A stretch of 64,000 bases of DNA, from the NCBI GenBank assembly GCA_022510845.1, contig JAFLSR010000007.1, forward strand, positions 20,667 through 84,666. The letters are read 5' to 3'. Position 1 is the first letter of the stretch; every line of letters starts with the position of its first letter. The notes under the pieces were generated by a model. That model ran no database searches. It was not told the DNA's origin and worked only from the letters and a program-made list of their open reading frames with translations. The translations under genes were made by a program, and so were the position numbers. The DNA is from Treponema sp. GTDB taxonomy: Bacteria > Spirochaetota > Spirochaetia > Treponematales > Treponemataceae. Shown piece after piece: positions 39,490-49,026 of the stretch.

Positions 39490-40602
39490 TCAATTCATAA
39501 AATCTTCAAAAAGAAGCGCGTCGCCCGATTCCACTTGGCGCGAAAGTCTCTTTCCGATTACGCGCTCCAAAAATTCCGGCGGCATTCCCGGAGCAAGATT
39601 TTTTTCCGTGCGAAGAACGCCCACATCGCTTTCTTGCAGCGCGTGTCCGCACGGGCAATCTTTCACATAGCGCAAAGAGCGGTTCGTGCGCCCATAATTT
39701 TTTTCTTCGCTTTCGGCAAGTTTTTTCACACCGCTTCCCAAAACTTTTTCCACACGCTCGCTTCCATACTGCATTGAAATCTGCCTGATGATTTCCTGCT
39801 TACCGCGCTCTTTTCCGTAGCGATTCAGCGCAGCCTCACATTGGCGCACCGCCTGAGTCATCTGCGAAAAAAGTTCCGGCTCAAGTGCGACAGGATCATC
39901 AAGCCCCGAAGTCTTTCTGCTCAAAGTGATGTGCTTTTCAATGCAGGCGGCTCCTTCTGCCACGGCGAGGCACGGCACCAAAACCGCGTCCATCGAATGG
40001 TCGCTGATTCCAGTTTCCAATCCAAAAATCTCGCGCAATCTTGAAACAAGGCGCACATTGTAATCGTCCTCCGGGGCGGGGTACGAAGTGACACAATGCA
40101 AAAGCGCGACGCCATCCTTTCCGAGAATTTCGAGCGCCGCCTCGATGTCCTTCAATTTGGAAACGCCGCTCGAAACAATCACGCTCACAGGTTCTTCGCC
40201 GCGCTCAATTTGGCGCGCGCGGAATTGAGCGAGCAGGCGCAACATCGGAAAATGATTCAATTCAGGCGAAGCGATTTTTACGGCATCGGGATTCAATTCC
40301 AAAAGCCGCTCAAGACTTTTTGTGCCAAAGGGCGAGCAAATGAATTTCAAATTTTTCGAATGGGCGTAGTCGCGCGCCGCCGCATAAAATTCATCGGGGC
40401 ATTCCAATTGCTTGAAACGCTCATAAAGCGGAATGCGACCAGTAGGCAAATCCACAAAGCCAGTTTTCGGGTGCAGAATCTCATCGGCATAGACCCACTG
40501 GAATTTCGCGGCATCCGCGCCGCAATCCGCCGCAGCGTCTATGAGAAGCCGTGCCTTTTCAAAAGAGCCTTCGTGCGAAGTTCCGATTTCTGCGACAATC
40601 AT
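39490..40602 (-). CDS. NeuB-like N-acetylneuraminate/legionaminate/pseudaminate synthase family protein
   Basis: VAEIGTSHEGSFEKA; AAKFQWV; FICSPFG; ISDHSMD; IEKHITL; C-terminal SAF-like domain. Confidence 0.85.
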   Translation of the reverse strand: MIVAEIGTSHEGSFEKARLLIDAAADCGADAAKFQWVYADEILHPKTGFVDLPTGRIPLYERFKQLECPDEFYAAARDYAHSKNLKFICSPFGTKSLERLLELNPDAVKIASPELNHFPMLRLLAQFRARQIERGEEPVSVIVSSGVSKLKDIEAALEILGKDGVALLHCVTSYPAPEDDYNVRLVSRLREIFGLETGISDHSMDAVLVPCLAVAEGAACIEKHITLSRKTSGLDDPVALEPELFSQMTQAVRQCEAALNRYGKERGKQEIIRQISMQYGSERVEKVLGSGVKKLAESEEKNYGRTNRSLRYVKDCPCGHALQESDVGVLRTEKNLAPGMPPEFLERVIGKRLSRQVESGDALLFEDFMN

Positions 40603-40701
40603 AATTCCATTTTAGCGCATCGCAAATAAATTGTAAATAATCGCAAGTCCAACAACTTGCTTGCGATTTTTTTTGCAGCCCCTTGTGAATGTTTGTCTGT
40701 G

Positions 40702-40735
40702 CGAGTTTTGCAAAGCAAAACTCGGTAAGCAAGGC
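40702..40735 (+). repeat. isolated module 2-type hairpins
   Basis: CGAGTTTTGC-aaa-GCAAAACTCG (40702-40724) followed by GCAAGGC-tct-GCCTTGC. Confidence 0.55.
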
Positions 40736-41003
40736 TCTGCCTTGCGACCTATCCCCAGCGGAAGCGGAACGCGGGAGCGCAGCGAACGAAAACCAACAAG
40801 CCCCGACGCAGAGTATCGGCGTATGCCCCCACCAAGAATCAAATCGCGAATTTCATCAAATGAAAATTCCTCGGAAAAAGTCGCCAAAATCCGCGTCTAG
40901 TCAAGCCGATTCTCGGACAAATTTCCTTGCACACACATTGAAATACTTGACCAAAATGCGAAATTTTTGCTAGAATGTATTATTAGTTTATAAAGGAGTA
41001 AAT

Positions 41004-41750
41004 ATGTCTGGACACAGCAAATGGGCAACCATAAAACATGCCAAGGGCATCGCCGACGCAAAGCGCGGTCAGCTCTTTACGAAATTCATCAAGGAAATTT
41101 CAATCGCGGCACGAATGGGCGGCGGCGACCCCAATTCCAATCCGCGTCTTCGCACTGCCATCCTCAAAGCGCGCGCATCGAATATGCCTAAAGACAACAT
41201 CGAACGCGCCATCAAAAAAGGAACGGGCGAACTTGGCGGAAAGACTTTCGAAGAACTCACTTATGAAGGATACGCGCCGGGCGGAGTTGCGGTATTGGTG
41301 GAAGTCCTCACCGACAACAAAAACCGCGCCGCAGCCGATGTCCGCAACATCTTCAACAAAAACGGCGGAAACTTGGGCACAACAGGCTCTGTGAGCAGAA
41401 TGTTTTCTCGCAAAGGCACAATCACTTACGACGCGGAAAAAGTCAACGAAGACGAACTCATGGAAGCGGGACTTGAAGCGGGCGCGGACGACATCGTAAA
41501 CGAAGACGGAATCATCACTGTCACGACATCGCAGGAAAATTTCGCCGCCGTCATGGAAACGCTGCAAGAAAAGGGCTTCGAATCGCTTTCGGGAGAAGTC
41601 GGAATGGTTCCCGAAGCCTATCAGCCTGTGGACAAGGAGACCGCCGCGAAAATCCAAAAGATGGTGGATCGCCTTGAAGAAAACGACGATGTTCAGAACG
41701 TCTATACGACGGTGGAATATCCAGACGACTTCGATCCCAGCGCAGAATAA
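41004..41750 (+). CDS. yebC: YebC/PmpR family DNA-binding protein
   Basis: MSGHSKWATIKHAKGIADAKRGQLFTKFIKEISIAARMGGGDPNSNPRLR. Confidence 0.96.
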   Translation: MSGHSKWATIKHAKGIADAKRGQLFTKFIKEISIAARMGGGDPNSNPRLRTAILKARASNMPKDNIERAIKKGTGELGGKTFEELTYEGYAPGGVAVLVEVLTDNKNRAAADVRNIFNKNGGNLGTTGSVSRMFSRKGTITYDAEKVNEDELMEAGLEAGADDIVNEDGIITVTTSQENFAAVMETLQEKGFESLSGEVGMVPEAYQPVDKETAAKIQKMVDRLEENDDVQNVYTTVEYPDDFDPSAE

Positions 41751-41756
41751 CTAGAG

Positions 41757-42296
41757 ATGATTTCAAAGCGTGGCGGAGAAACCTCGGGAGCGCCGCGACG
41801 CAATTCGCTGCGCGTAATCGGAATCGACCCTGGACTTGCCTCAACGGGCTGGGGGGTGATTGATTACGCGCAGAACCGTTTTTCGCTTGTCGGATACGGC
41901 GTAATCGAAACCCCTTCAAGCGAAATTCATGGTGTTCGCCTCCTCAAAATTTTCAACAGCCTTAATTCAATTATAGATGAATTTTCTCCGAACGAATCCG
42001 CGATGGAAACCCTTTATTTTGCAAAAAACGTCACTAGCGCGATGGGGGTTTCCGAAGCAAGGGGGGTGGCGACGCTTTGCCTTGCAATCCGCGGACTTCC
42101 GCTGGGCGAATACAAGCCGAATCAAATCAAACAGGCTGTCACGGGAACTGCCACCGCCGACAAAGCCTTGGTGGAACGATGCGTGAAAATGCTTTTGGGG
42201 CTTGAAACAGAGCCAAAGCCCGACCATGCCGCCGACGCGCTCGCTGGCGCGATAACGCACGTGAACTTCAACGCGCTTTCGGTACGACTAAAATAA
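41757..42296 (+). CDS. ruvC: crossover junction endodeoxyribonuclease RuvC
   Basis: VIGIDPGLASTGWGVIDY; METLYFAKNVTSAMGVSEARGVATL; HAADALAGAITH. Confidence 0.95.
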   Translation: MISKRGGETSGAPRRNSLRVIGIDPGLASTGWGVIDYAQNRFSLVGYGVIETPSSEIHGVRLLKIFNSLNSIIDEFSPNESAMETLYFAKNVTSAMGVSEARGVATLCLAIRGLPLGEYKPNQIKQAVTGTATADKALVERCVKMLLGLETEPKPDHAADALAGAITHVNFNALSVRLK

Positions 42297-42342
42297 AATT
42301 CAGCTTTCACAAAAGAGGAAATGTTCCGCGCATCGCCCCGAC

Positions 42343-43575
42343 TTACGCGATTTTTAATTGCGAAGCGTGCCGCCTGTTCGTGCCCGCGATATTCCGCACA
42401 AGTTCTTCCAACGCGGCTTGAATTCCCTGATTGTATGTCGAAACATTGTTGTAGCAATTCTGCACGTGCTCTTTGCATTCGAGCGCGGCCTGCGTTCCTC
42501 CCGCGCTTTGAAAAGAAGGGCGAAGAGAATCCAAAATCGAATCCAAAAAAATCTTGAATAGAATTCGCACTTCGAATTTGCCGCATTTTTTTATCGTGTC
42601 GGAAACATCGGGAATTGCGCCTGAAAGAATTTCTTCAAGGAATTTTTTTGCGTTTTGCGAAATCGCGTCCGGAGTCACCGGCAAAAAAGATTCAAGATAA
42701 TTTTTGATTTCACATTCCGCGCCGTCATGGAAAATGCGATTTATGATTTCTGCCGACTGCGTCAAATTCCGCGAAGAAAAATTATATGTGCGCACGCGAG
42801 AAAGAATCGTGGGCATGACAGCATTCCGCGCGCAAGTGGTCAAAATGAAAAGCACTTCATCAGGAGGCTCTTCCAAAATTTTCAAAAGGGCGTTTCGCGT
42901 TCCTTCGGGCATCCGTTCGGCGCGTTCAATAACCACGACTTTTTTTCCTTCCGCCGCGGCGATGTGCGCCCATTCGGAAAGATTTCTAATTTGCAGAATC
43001 GGAATCGAATCATACAAAAACTCGCCTTCAAGTTTTTGGCAAACGCCTGAGATTTTCAAGGCGAGTTCTTCCAACTTTTTCGCTTCGGGAAGTTCGTGGG
43101 CAACGTCGAGTTCTTCCATCAATTCATCGAGTTCGCTAGTTAGCGCGGCGATTTTTGAAATCTTGTCGCTTCCCGCAAAAAGGATTGGGCTGAACCTTGC
43201 TTGGAGTTTTCGAACCGCGCGCAAAAAAAGATAGCGCGTCGCATTCACATGGCTGTCGCCCAAAGCGCACGAAGAAACGAATGCTTTTTTCGCCGCCTGA
43301 ATTTCAAGCGTACAGTCGCGAGGTCCAAGCAGCATGAGATTTTGGCTCACGAGCGCGCGGTGCTTTTGACATGAAGGGCACGAGCAGTTCCATTGACCGA
43401 AAGGCTTTCCTTGCGAACGCGCCAAGCACGAAATCACTCGCGCGGTTTCGAGCGCGGTCGTGAGTTTTCCGCTGCATTCTTCGCCCGAAAACAAAATCGC
43501 GCGCGGAAGCCTTCCCGACTTTATGTCCGCTTCCAAAAGAGGAACTGCATTTTGAAACAAAACGTTTTCGTACAT
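42343..43575 (-). CDS. DNA polymerase III clamp-loader (delta'-type) subunit
   Basis: FSGEECSGKLTTALE; CSCPSCQKH; ERMPEGTRNALLKILEEPPDEVLFILTT. Confidence 0.85.
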   Translation of the reverse strand: MYENVLFQNAVPLLEADIKSGRLPRAILFSGEECSGKLTTALETARVISCLARSQGKPFGQWNCSCPSCQKHRALVSQNLMLLGPRDCTLEIQAAKKAFVSSCALGDSHVNATRYLFLRAVRKLQARFSPILFAGSDKISKIAALTSELDELMEELDVAHELPEAKKLEELALKISGVCQKLEGEFLYDSIPILQIRNLSEWAHIAAAEGKKVVVIERAERMPEGTRNALLKILEEPPDEVLFILTTCARNAVMPTILSRVRTYNFSSRNLTQSAEIINRIFHDGAECEIKNYLESFLPVTPDAISQNAKKFLEEILSGAIPDVSDTIKKCGKFEVRILFKIFLDSILDSLRPSFQSAGGTQAALECKEHVQNCYNNVSTYNQGIQAALEELVRNIAGTNRRHASQLKIA

Positions 43576-43603
43576 TTCAACAAATCCGAAACAGTCCAGA
43601 AAA

Positions 43604-44047
43604 TCAAACCGGTATTCCGTTTATGAAATTCGAAATCGCGCTGCCATCTCGGAGCGTTCCTGAATCGATTGTGCCGTTCAGTTCCGACATAACGAAAAGA
43701 ACAAGCACCACCAACGCCGCGCCCTCCAAAAATCCCAAAATCAGACCAAGCGTCTTGTCGAGGCTTTTTAAAATCGGTCCTGAAAAAATAAGTTTCACGA
43801 GCATCTGAATCAACTTAATCAGTATGAACGCCGCCACGAAAATCGCGAAAAAAGCCACGACTTTGGCGAGCACGGCATTCATCGAAAGCGCGAAAATTCC
43901 GCTAAGCGCGTCGCAAAAACAGAACGCGAAAAAAAGCGAAAAAATCAGAGTGCCGATTCCGAACACTTCGTTGATGAATCCGCGCGCAAATCCGCGCACC
44001 GCAAAAATCAAAAGCACAGCAAAAAAAATGCAGTCCAAAATGTTCAT
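43604..44047 (-). CDS. CvpA family membrane protein
   Basis: MNILDCIFFAVLLIFAVRGFARGFINEVFG; multiple TMs. Confidence 0.85.
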   Translation of the reverse strand: MNILDCIFFAVLLIFAVRGFARGFINEVFGIGTLIFSLFFAFCFCDALSGIFALSMNAVLAKVVAFFAIFVAAFILIKLIQMLVKLIFSGPILKSLDKTLGLILGFLEGAALVVLVLFVMSELNGTIDSGTLRDGSAISNFINGIPV

Positions 44048-45279
44048 TGCGTTCCTCCACCGAAATTTTCCGCGAACAAAATCCCAGCGATTTTTTCTGC
44101 GGGCTTTTCGTTTCCGACGATTTTTTTGCAGGCGGAAGAAAATTCTTCGCGGACATTTTTTTTCAAAACAAGCGAAAGCGCGTCACGAAATTTCTGCGAA
44201 GAAGCCTCCGCCTTCCTGATTACGATTGCCGCCCCCCGCTTCGAAAAAAACTCGGCATTGTCCACCTGGTCGCCGCGTGTCCCCTCCCCTTCAAGCGGAA
44301 GCAGCACCATCGGCTTTGCCAAGACCGCGGCTTCCCAAATCGAATTCGCGCCCGAGCGGGAAAGAACCACATCCGCCATCGCAAACACATGCGGCATCTC
44401 TTCATATATAAAAGCAAACGGAAAGTAGCCATTTTTTTCAGACGCGCCTTCTTCGGACGAGGCGTTCTTTTTTCCAGTCTGGTGCACCACGATGAAATTC
44501 TCACAAAGCCAGTCAAGGTTTTCAAGCACGAGGCTGTTTATCTGCGCCGCGCCGAGCGAACCGCCAGTCACAAGCAGAACAGGTTTTTCCACGCCACGGT
44601 CTTCCGAAAAATTTTCATTTCCCGAATTCACATTCCCAAAAACGAATTTTCTTCCAATATCGGGATTCGCGTTGTAAAAAACTTCGCGCACAGGATTTCC
44701 TGTAACGACAAGTTTTTTTTGCGCCGCGCTCGAAAAATATTTTTTTGTTTCATCGTAAGAAAGAAAAATTTCGTGCGCGAAGCGCGAGTTGATTCTTGTC
44801 GCCAAACCCGGAGTGAAATCGCATTCGTGCGTGTAGACCTTTATTCTCAAAATCCGCGCGGCAAGACAAGGAGGCACGCTCACAAATCCGCCCTTCGAAA
44901 AAAGGAACGCAGGACGCTCTTTGAGCAAGATGAAAAACGCGGCAAAAAAACCAAATCCGATTTTGAAAATGTCGAAGAAATTTTTTATGGAAAAATACCG
45001 CCGCAGTTTTCCGCTGGGGATTCCATAAAAAGCGTCGATTAAGCCGATTGAATTTTCCGGATTTTTTTCGTTGCGGGCCGCGTCCTTTGCAGGTGAATTG
45101 CTTCGTGCGCTTTGCACGATTTCCCTGTCCATCTTTCCGCGCGAGCCGAGCCAAACAATCCGAAGCGGCTCTTCTCGTCCAGCGAATTTCTTGCGCAGCA
45201 AATCCGCCACGGCAAGCCCTGGATAGATGTGCCCGCCAGTGCCGCCGCCCGTAAAAGCCGCAACGCATTTATTTTTCAT
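44044..45279 (-). CDS. murG: UDP-N-acetylglucosamine transferase MurG
   Basis: FTGGGTGGHIYPGLAVADLL; FYGIPSGKLRRYFS; SRSGANSIWEAAVLAKPMVLLP. Confidence 0.94.
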   Translation of the reverse strand: MKNKCVAAFTGGGTGGHIYPGLAVADLLRKKFAGREEPLRIVWLGSRGKMDREIVQSARSNSPAKDAARNEKNPENSIGLIDAFYGIPSGKLRRYFSIKNFFDIFKIGFGFFAAFFILLKERPAFLFSKGGFVSVPPCLAARILRIKVYTHECDFTPGLATRINSRFAHEIFLSYDETKKYFSSAAQKKLVVTGNPVREVFYNANPDIGRKFVFGNVNSGNENFSEDRGVEKPVLLVTGGSLGAAQINSLVLENLDWLCENFIVVHQTGKKNASSEEGASEKNGYFPFAFIYEEMPHVFAMADVVLSRSGANSIWEAAVLAKPMVLLPLEGEGTRGDQVDNAEFFSKRGAAIVIRKAEASSQKFRDALSLVLKKNVREEFSSACKKIVGNEKPAEKIAGILFAENFGGGTQ

Positions 45280-46165
45280 GGTGATGCTTTTCCAAAATCT
45301 TAACGAGATCGTCGCGCTTGAAAAGTTTTGCGTAGCCGTACGCGCTCATTCCCAAAGCGTCAGCCTTGTCGGGGTCTGCGCCCGCCTCCGCCAAAAGTTC
45401 CACCATTTTCACATTGCCTTCGCCCACCGCGAGCATGAGCGCGCTCTGCCCATCCGTGGAAGTGAAGTTCAAATTCACGCCCTTTTTCACGAGGATTTCG
45501 GCAAGTTCCAAATTCTTTTTCCAAACGCAATCCATCAGTGCGGAATAGCCACGGTCCTTTGAAACCGCGTCCAAATCGATATCGTGCTGCAAAATCCATT
45601 TCACTTCGTCCACTTGCTCGGCGCGAATCGCCACATTGAGCATCGGCGTTCCAAGCGAAGTGCGCTCGTTCAGCGACATTCCAGCATCGAGATAAGTCTG
45701 CACGATTTCGCGGTTGTCCTTTTCGATATGGATTGCAAACGAATCCGGCATAAAAGGATTTCCCGTTTCGAAAAGTTTTTTCCAAGCGCGATTTTTCAAA
45801 TCGTCCGCCACGATTTTTTCGATATTTTTTTTGATGAAAGAATCAAACTCCGCGAACGTTCCAAAAATGCGTAAATTCTTGAACTTTTTGGCGTTCTTTA
45901 TCACTCCTGCCTTCAAAGCATAAACGCATATTTCTTTTCCCAACGCAAATCCAAGCGCGAACAAAAAATCCTTTTCAGGAAGCTTTTCGTCCAAAATCGC
46001 GCAATGCGTAACACCTTCAAATTTTGAAGGAACAGAATCAGGCAGCAAAGTCGAATTCGCCGAGAGCAAAAACTCGCTCGCTTCTATCTTATTTTCCGCA
46101 AGAAAATCGGCAAGGGCGTCCTTTTTCGAGAGATTTTCAGCCCCGTAAATTATCAGAAAATTCAT
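45269..46165 (-). CDS. ankyrin-repeat protein with distinct N-terminal domain
   Basis: Ankyrin pattern TSLGTPMLNVAIRAEQVDEVKWILQHDIDLDAVSKDRGYSALMDCVWKKNLELAEILVKKGVNLN. Confidence 0.85.
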   Translation of the reverse strand: MNFLIIYGAENLSKKDALADFLAENKIEASEFLLSANSTLLPDSVPSKFEGVTHCAILDEKLPEKDFLFALGFALGKEICVYALKAGVIKNAKKFKNLRIFGTFAEFDSFIKKNIEKIVADDLKNRAWKKLFETGNPFMPDSFAIHIEKDNREIVQTYLDAGMSLNERTSLGTPMLNVAIRAEQVDEVKWILQHDIDLDAVSKDRGYSALMDCVWKKNLELAEILVKKGVNLNFTSTDGQSALMLAVGEGNVKMVELLAEAGADPDKADALGMSAYGYAKLFKRDDLVKILEKHHHEK

Positions 46166-46311
46166 TCTTCTATTTTAATGAAAACGCGAATTCCTTGCAA
46201 GTGTTTTTCGGAAATTTGCCGAAAGCCTTTCACAGGCTAATTTTCGATTTCGCAAACCGGCGAATCATTTCCTAATTCCAAAAAGCACGCAAAATAAAAA
46301 CAGAAAAAGTC

Positions 46312-46340
46312 TTTACACAAAAAAAAAACTGTGATACAAT
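46312..46340 (+). promoter_or_regulatory. sigma70-type promoter TTTACA-N17-TACAAT
   Basis: Hexamers at 46312-46317 and 46335-46340 upstream of the secreted ORF. Confidence 0.5.
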
Positions 46341-46440
46341 TACAAAAATACTGCCTTACTGAATGTGCCGCGAACGGCTTTTCAGACAGTAAAAAAAAAT
46401 CGAAGCTTTTTTCATCGTTGAAAATATTAGGAGGTTTAAA

Positions 46441-46866
46441 ATGAACTTTAGGAAAGCGACATTCATCTTCGCCCTCGCCGCCGCGCTCGCAATGCCGATT
46501 GCCGCGCAGGAAAAGAAAGGCGGACATAGACAATCCGAAATTTCCTATTACAGCACGCCAATTTACAAGATTCTGGATTCGCACAACGCATACGTTGTAA
46601 TCTACGGAAAGCCGCACAACAAGATGGGCACTGTCACCATTCCCAAAGAATGGGCGCGCAATCGTCCCGGCGAAGTAAAAAAACTCGTCGTGCGAAAACT
46701 TCCGCCGAACACGACACCATACATTACGATAGTCAAAAAAAGCGGCGACTTTCTCAAAGTGCTTCTTACAGTTCCGACAAACCATTCCGATCCGCTTTGG
46801 GGAATTGCCAATGAAAACAAGGTCGATGACGTGAGCGGCGCGGAATCAATCGAACTGGAAATATAA
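46441..46866 (+). CDS. secreted hypothetical protein
   Basis: SD TTAGGAGG; signal peptide MNFRKATFIFALAAALAMPIAAQ. Confidence 0.65.
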   Translation: MNFRKATFIFALAAALAMPIAAQEKKGGHRQSEISYYSTPIYKILDSHNAYVVIYGKPHNKMGTVTIPKEWARNRPGEVKKLVVRKLPPNTTPYITIVKKSGDFLKVLLTVPTNHSDPLWGIANENKVDDVSGAESIELEI

Positions 46867-46890
46867 TTTAAGGTCGAATTTCGTCCTCGA

Positions 46891-47892
46891 ATGAAAATTC
46901 TTGCTCCAGAGCAGATTTCCGAGTATGAAGAATTTTTGCGCTCGCACGAAAATTTCATCGTCACCGGGCACAAAGATCCCGATGGCGACTGCGTTTCAAG
47001 TATGCTGGTCGCCTCGGAAATCCTCAAATTCCTAAAAAAAGATTTCATCCTCGTAAACCAAGGTCCGTTCAAACGCGCCGAAATCCGCCAATACGAAGAA
47101 CTTTTTTCAAATTCGCTTCCGTTCATCAGCAAGGAAGACAAGGCGAGCACTGCCCTCATAATCGTGGACTGCTCGGAACTTTCGCGCCTCGGTGACATAG
47201 GAGAGGAACTGAAAGGATTCGACACTTTCATTGTAGACCACCACAAGACAAGCGAAGGATGCGAACTTGAAAACGGCGCGCAAAGCATAATCGACTCTTC
47301 AAGTCCCGCCGCCGTTTGCCTGATGCAGATGCTTTACGAAGGAATCGTCGGTGCGCCGGACGAGCGCGTGGCAAAAATAATGTTTTTCGGGCTTTCCACG
47401 GACACGGGCTATTTCAGGTTTCTACACCAAAACAGCGCGGAGGTCTTCGAACTTGCCGCTCGGCTTGTTCGCGCGGGCGCAGACCCCGGAAAAACATACG
47501 AAGACATCTCAGGCGGAAAGCCGTGGGCCACGCGCAAACTTCTCGGAACGCTTTTAAGCCATGCCGAACTGTATTGCGGCGGAAAACTCGCCCTCACCTA
47601 CGAAACGATGGAAGACACGAAACTCTACGGACAGGAAGGCCGCGACAGCGATATGCTCTACTCTGCCCTTTTGGGAGCGGACGGCGTGGAAGCCGCGGTT
47701 TTTCTTCGGCAGGAAACTAGCGCGTCCTGCACTGGAGGTTTCCGTAGCCGAGGCGAAATCGATGTGAGCGCGGTTGCCGCAAAATTCGGAGGCGGCGGCC
47801 ACAAAAACGCAAGCGGAATGAACGTTGACGGAAAACTCGACACGCTAATCCCGCAAATCGTAAAGGAATTCTCAAAAATTTTCAGTTCCTAA
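46891..47892 (+). CDS. DHH/DHHA1 phosphoesterase (NrnA-like)
   Basis: TGHKDPDGDCVSSML; IVDHHKTSEGC; GGGGHKNASGM. Confidence 0.9.
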   Translation: MKILAPEQISEYEEFLRSHENFIVTGHKDPDGDCVSSMLVASEILKFLKKDFILVNQGPFKRAEIRQYEELFSNSLPFISKEDKASTALIIVDCSELSRLGDIGEELKGFDTFIVDHHKTSEGCELENGAQSIIDSSSPAAVCLMQMLYEGIVGAPDERVAKIMFFGLSTDTGYFRFLHQNSAEVFELAARLVRAGADPGKTYEDISGGKPWATRKLLGTLLSHAELYCGGKLALTYETMEDTKLYGQEGRDSDMLYSALLGADGVEAAVFLRQETSASCTGGFRSRGEIDVSAVAAKFGGGGHKNASGMNVDGKLDTLIPQIVKEFSKIFSS

Positions 47893-48008
47893 AAAATCCC
47901 CGAATTCTTGCAAGCATAAACTCGCCGCAAAAGCGCGTTCAATAATCCAGCCTAATTCCCAAACGATATTTCATAATTTTTGGATTTTTTTCACAAACCG
48001 CATTCACT

Positions 48009-48024
48009 TGGCACGATTTTTGCA
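48009..48024 (+). promoter_or_regulatory. sigma54 (-24/-12) promoter
   Basis: TGGCACGATTTTTGCA matches TGGCAYRNNNNTTGCW at every specified position; 33 bp before ATG 48058. Confidence 0.75.
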
Positions 48025-48057
48025 CACCCAATTCCATCAAACTAAAAGGAGTTGCGT

Positions 48058-49026
48058 ATGCAAAAGAACGAACTGGATTCCCTGCCGGAGCAGGTCGCGT
48101 TGGGCAAAACCAGCAAAAACGAAGCGGCGATGAAAGTGTTGGAAATTCTCTACACAAATCCCGCAAGATTCGGATTGCACACGATGGACGAAGACGAAAG
48201 GAGCGAATTCCTTCTGGAAATGCTTCCGAAATTCGAAACTATGCTCGAACGGCACAACGAGCGGATAAGTCCGTTCGGCGCGTATCTATTCCATTCAATT
48301 CCCGGAATGAAAATCACATGGGCAAAAAAGCGAATCGAAGATGTCCGTGGCGAAAATGCGATGAAAAAGTCTATCAGGGCACAATTTGCGAACATCGAAG
48401 AACGCTCTTTGCTCGAAGTGGCAATTCCATCCAGGCGCGCAACGCAACGCCGCAGAATCAGGGCGGAGATTTTTCCAAGCACACGGACGCTCGCCACGCG
48501 CAAAAAATGCGAAATCCATGACATCGGAAAAATTTTTGAAAAGCATGGACGCGCCACAATCGCGCAAAACCACCTCCACGAAAAACGCTCCGCGCTTGTG
48601 CTCGCGCTCAAATCCGCATGGTACATGGACGACAATCAAATCGAAAAAATCTGCGAGTTTTGCGGATGTCCGAAAGACATTTTTATGAAAAAAGTCCACG
48701 ATGTGCGAGAAAAACTCGTCGAAAAAAGCGAGCGTCACAAAACACTAGTCGAAAAACGCGACAAGGCGTGGTTTTTCATCTGCAAATACAGGGAAGAGAT
48801 TTCACAAATGGGAACAAGCGACGCAAAATACGAAAAATGGAAACGCAAGTTGAACTACCAGTTGAACACATGGAAACGGAAAAACAGGCTCTTGCAAGAA
48901 TGCAACTACAGGATTTCCGCAGACAACGAAACCGTCGCAAAAGCCCTAAATGTCAGCGCGCAAAAAGTTTCCACTTACTTGAACTACGCAAAAAGGCTTG
49001 CTCAAGAAAAAGAAGCCGCAAGTTGA
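48058..49026 (+). CDS. hypothetical protein, possibly sigma-factor-like
   Basis: SD AAAGGAG; sigma region 2-like NPARFGLHTMDEDERSEFLLEMLPKFETMLERHNERISPFGAYLFHSI; C-terminal NETVAKALNVSAQKVSTYLNYAKR HTH-like. Confidence 0.55.
   Translation: MQKNELDSLPEQVALGKTSKNEAAMKVLEILYTNPARFGLHTMDEDERSEFLLEMLPKFETMLERHNERISPFGAYLFHSIPGMKITWAKKRIEDVRGENAMKKSIRAQFANIEERSLLEVAIPSRRATQRRRIRAEIFPSTRTLATRKKCEIHDIGKIFEKHGRATIAQNHLHEKRSALVLALKSAWYMDDNQIEKICEFCGCPKDIFMKKVHDVREKLVEKSERHKTLVEKRDKAWFFICKYREEISQMGTSDAKYEKWKRKLNYQLNTWKRKNRLLQECNYRISADNETVAKALNVSAQKVSTYLNYAKRLAQEKEAAS

Noticed and set aside
44044-45279. MurG about 25-aa insertion (SARSNSPAKDAARNEKNPENSI) as a new domain
   Set aside because: Short, low-complexity loop in an otherwise standard MurG; not enough to claim function.
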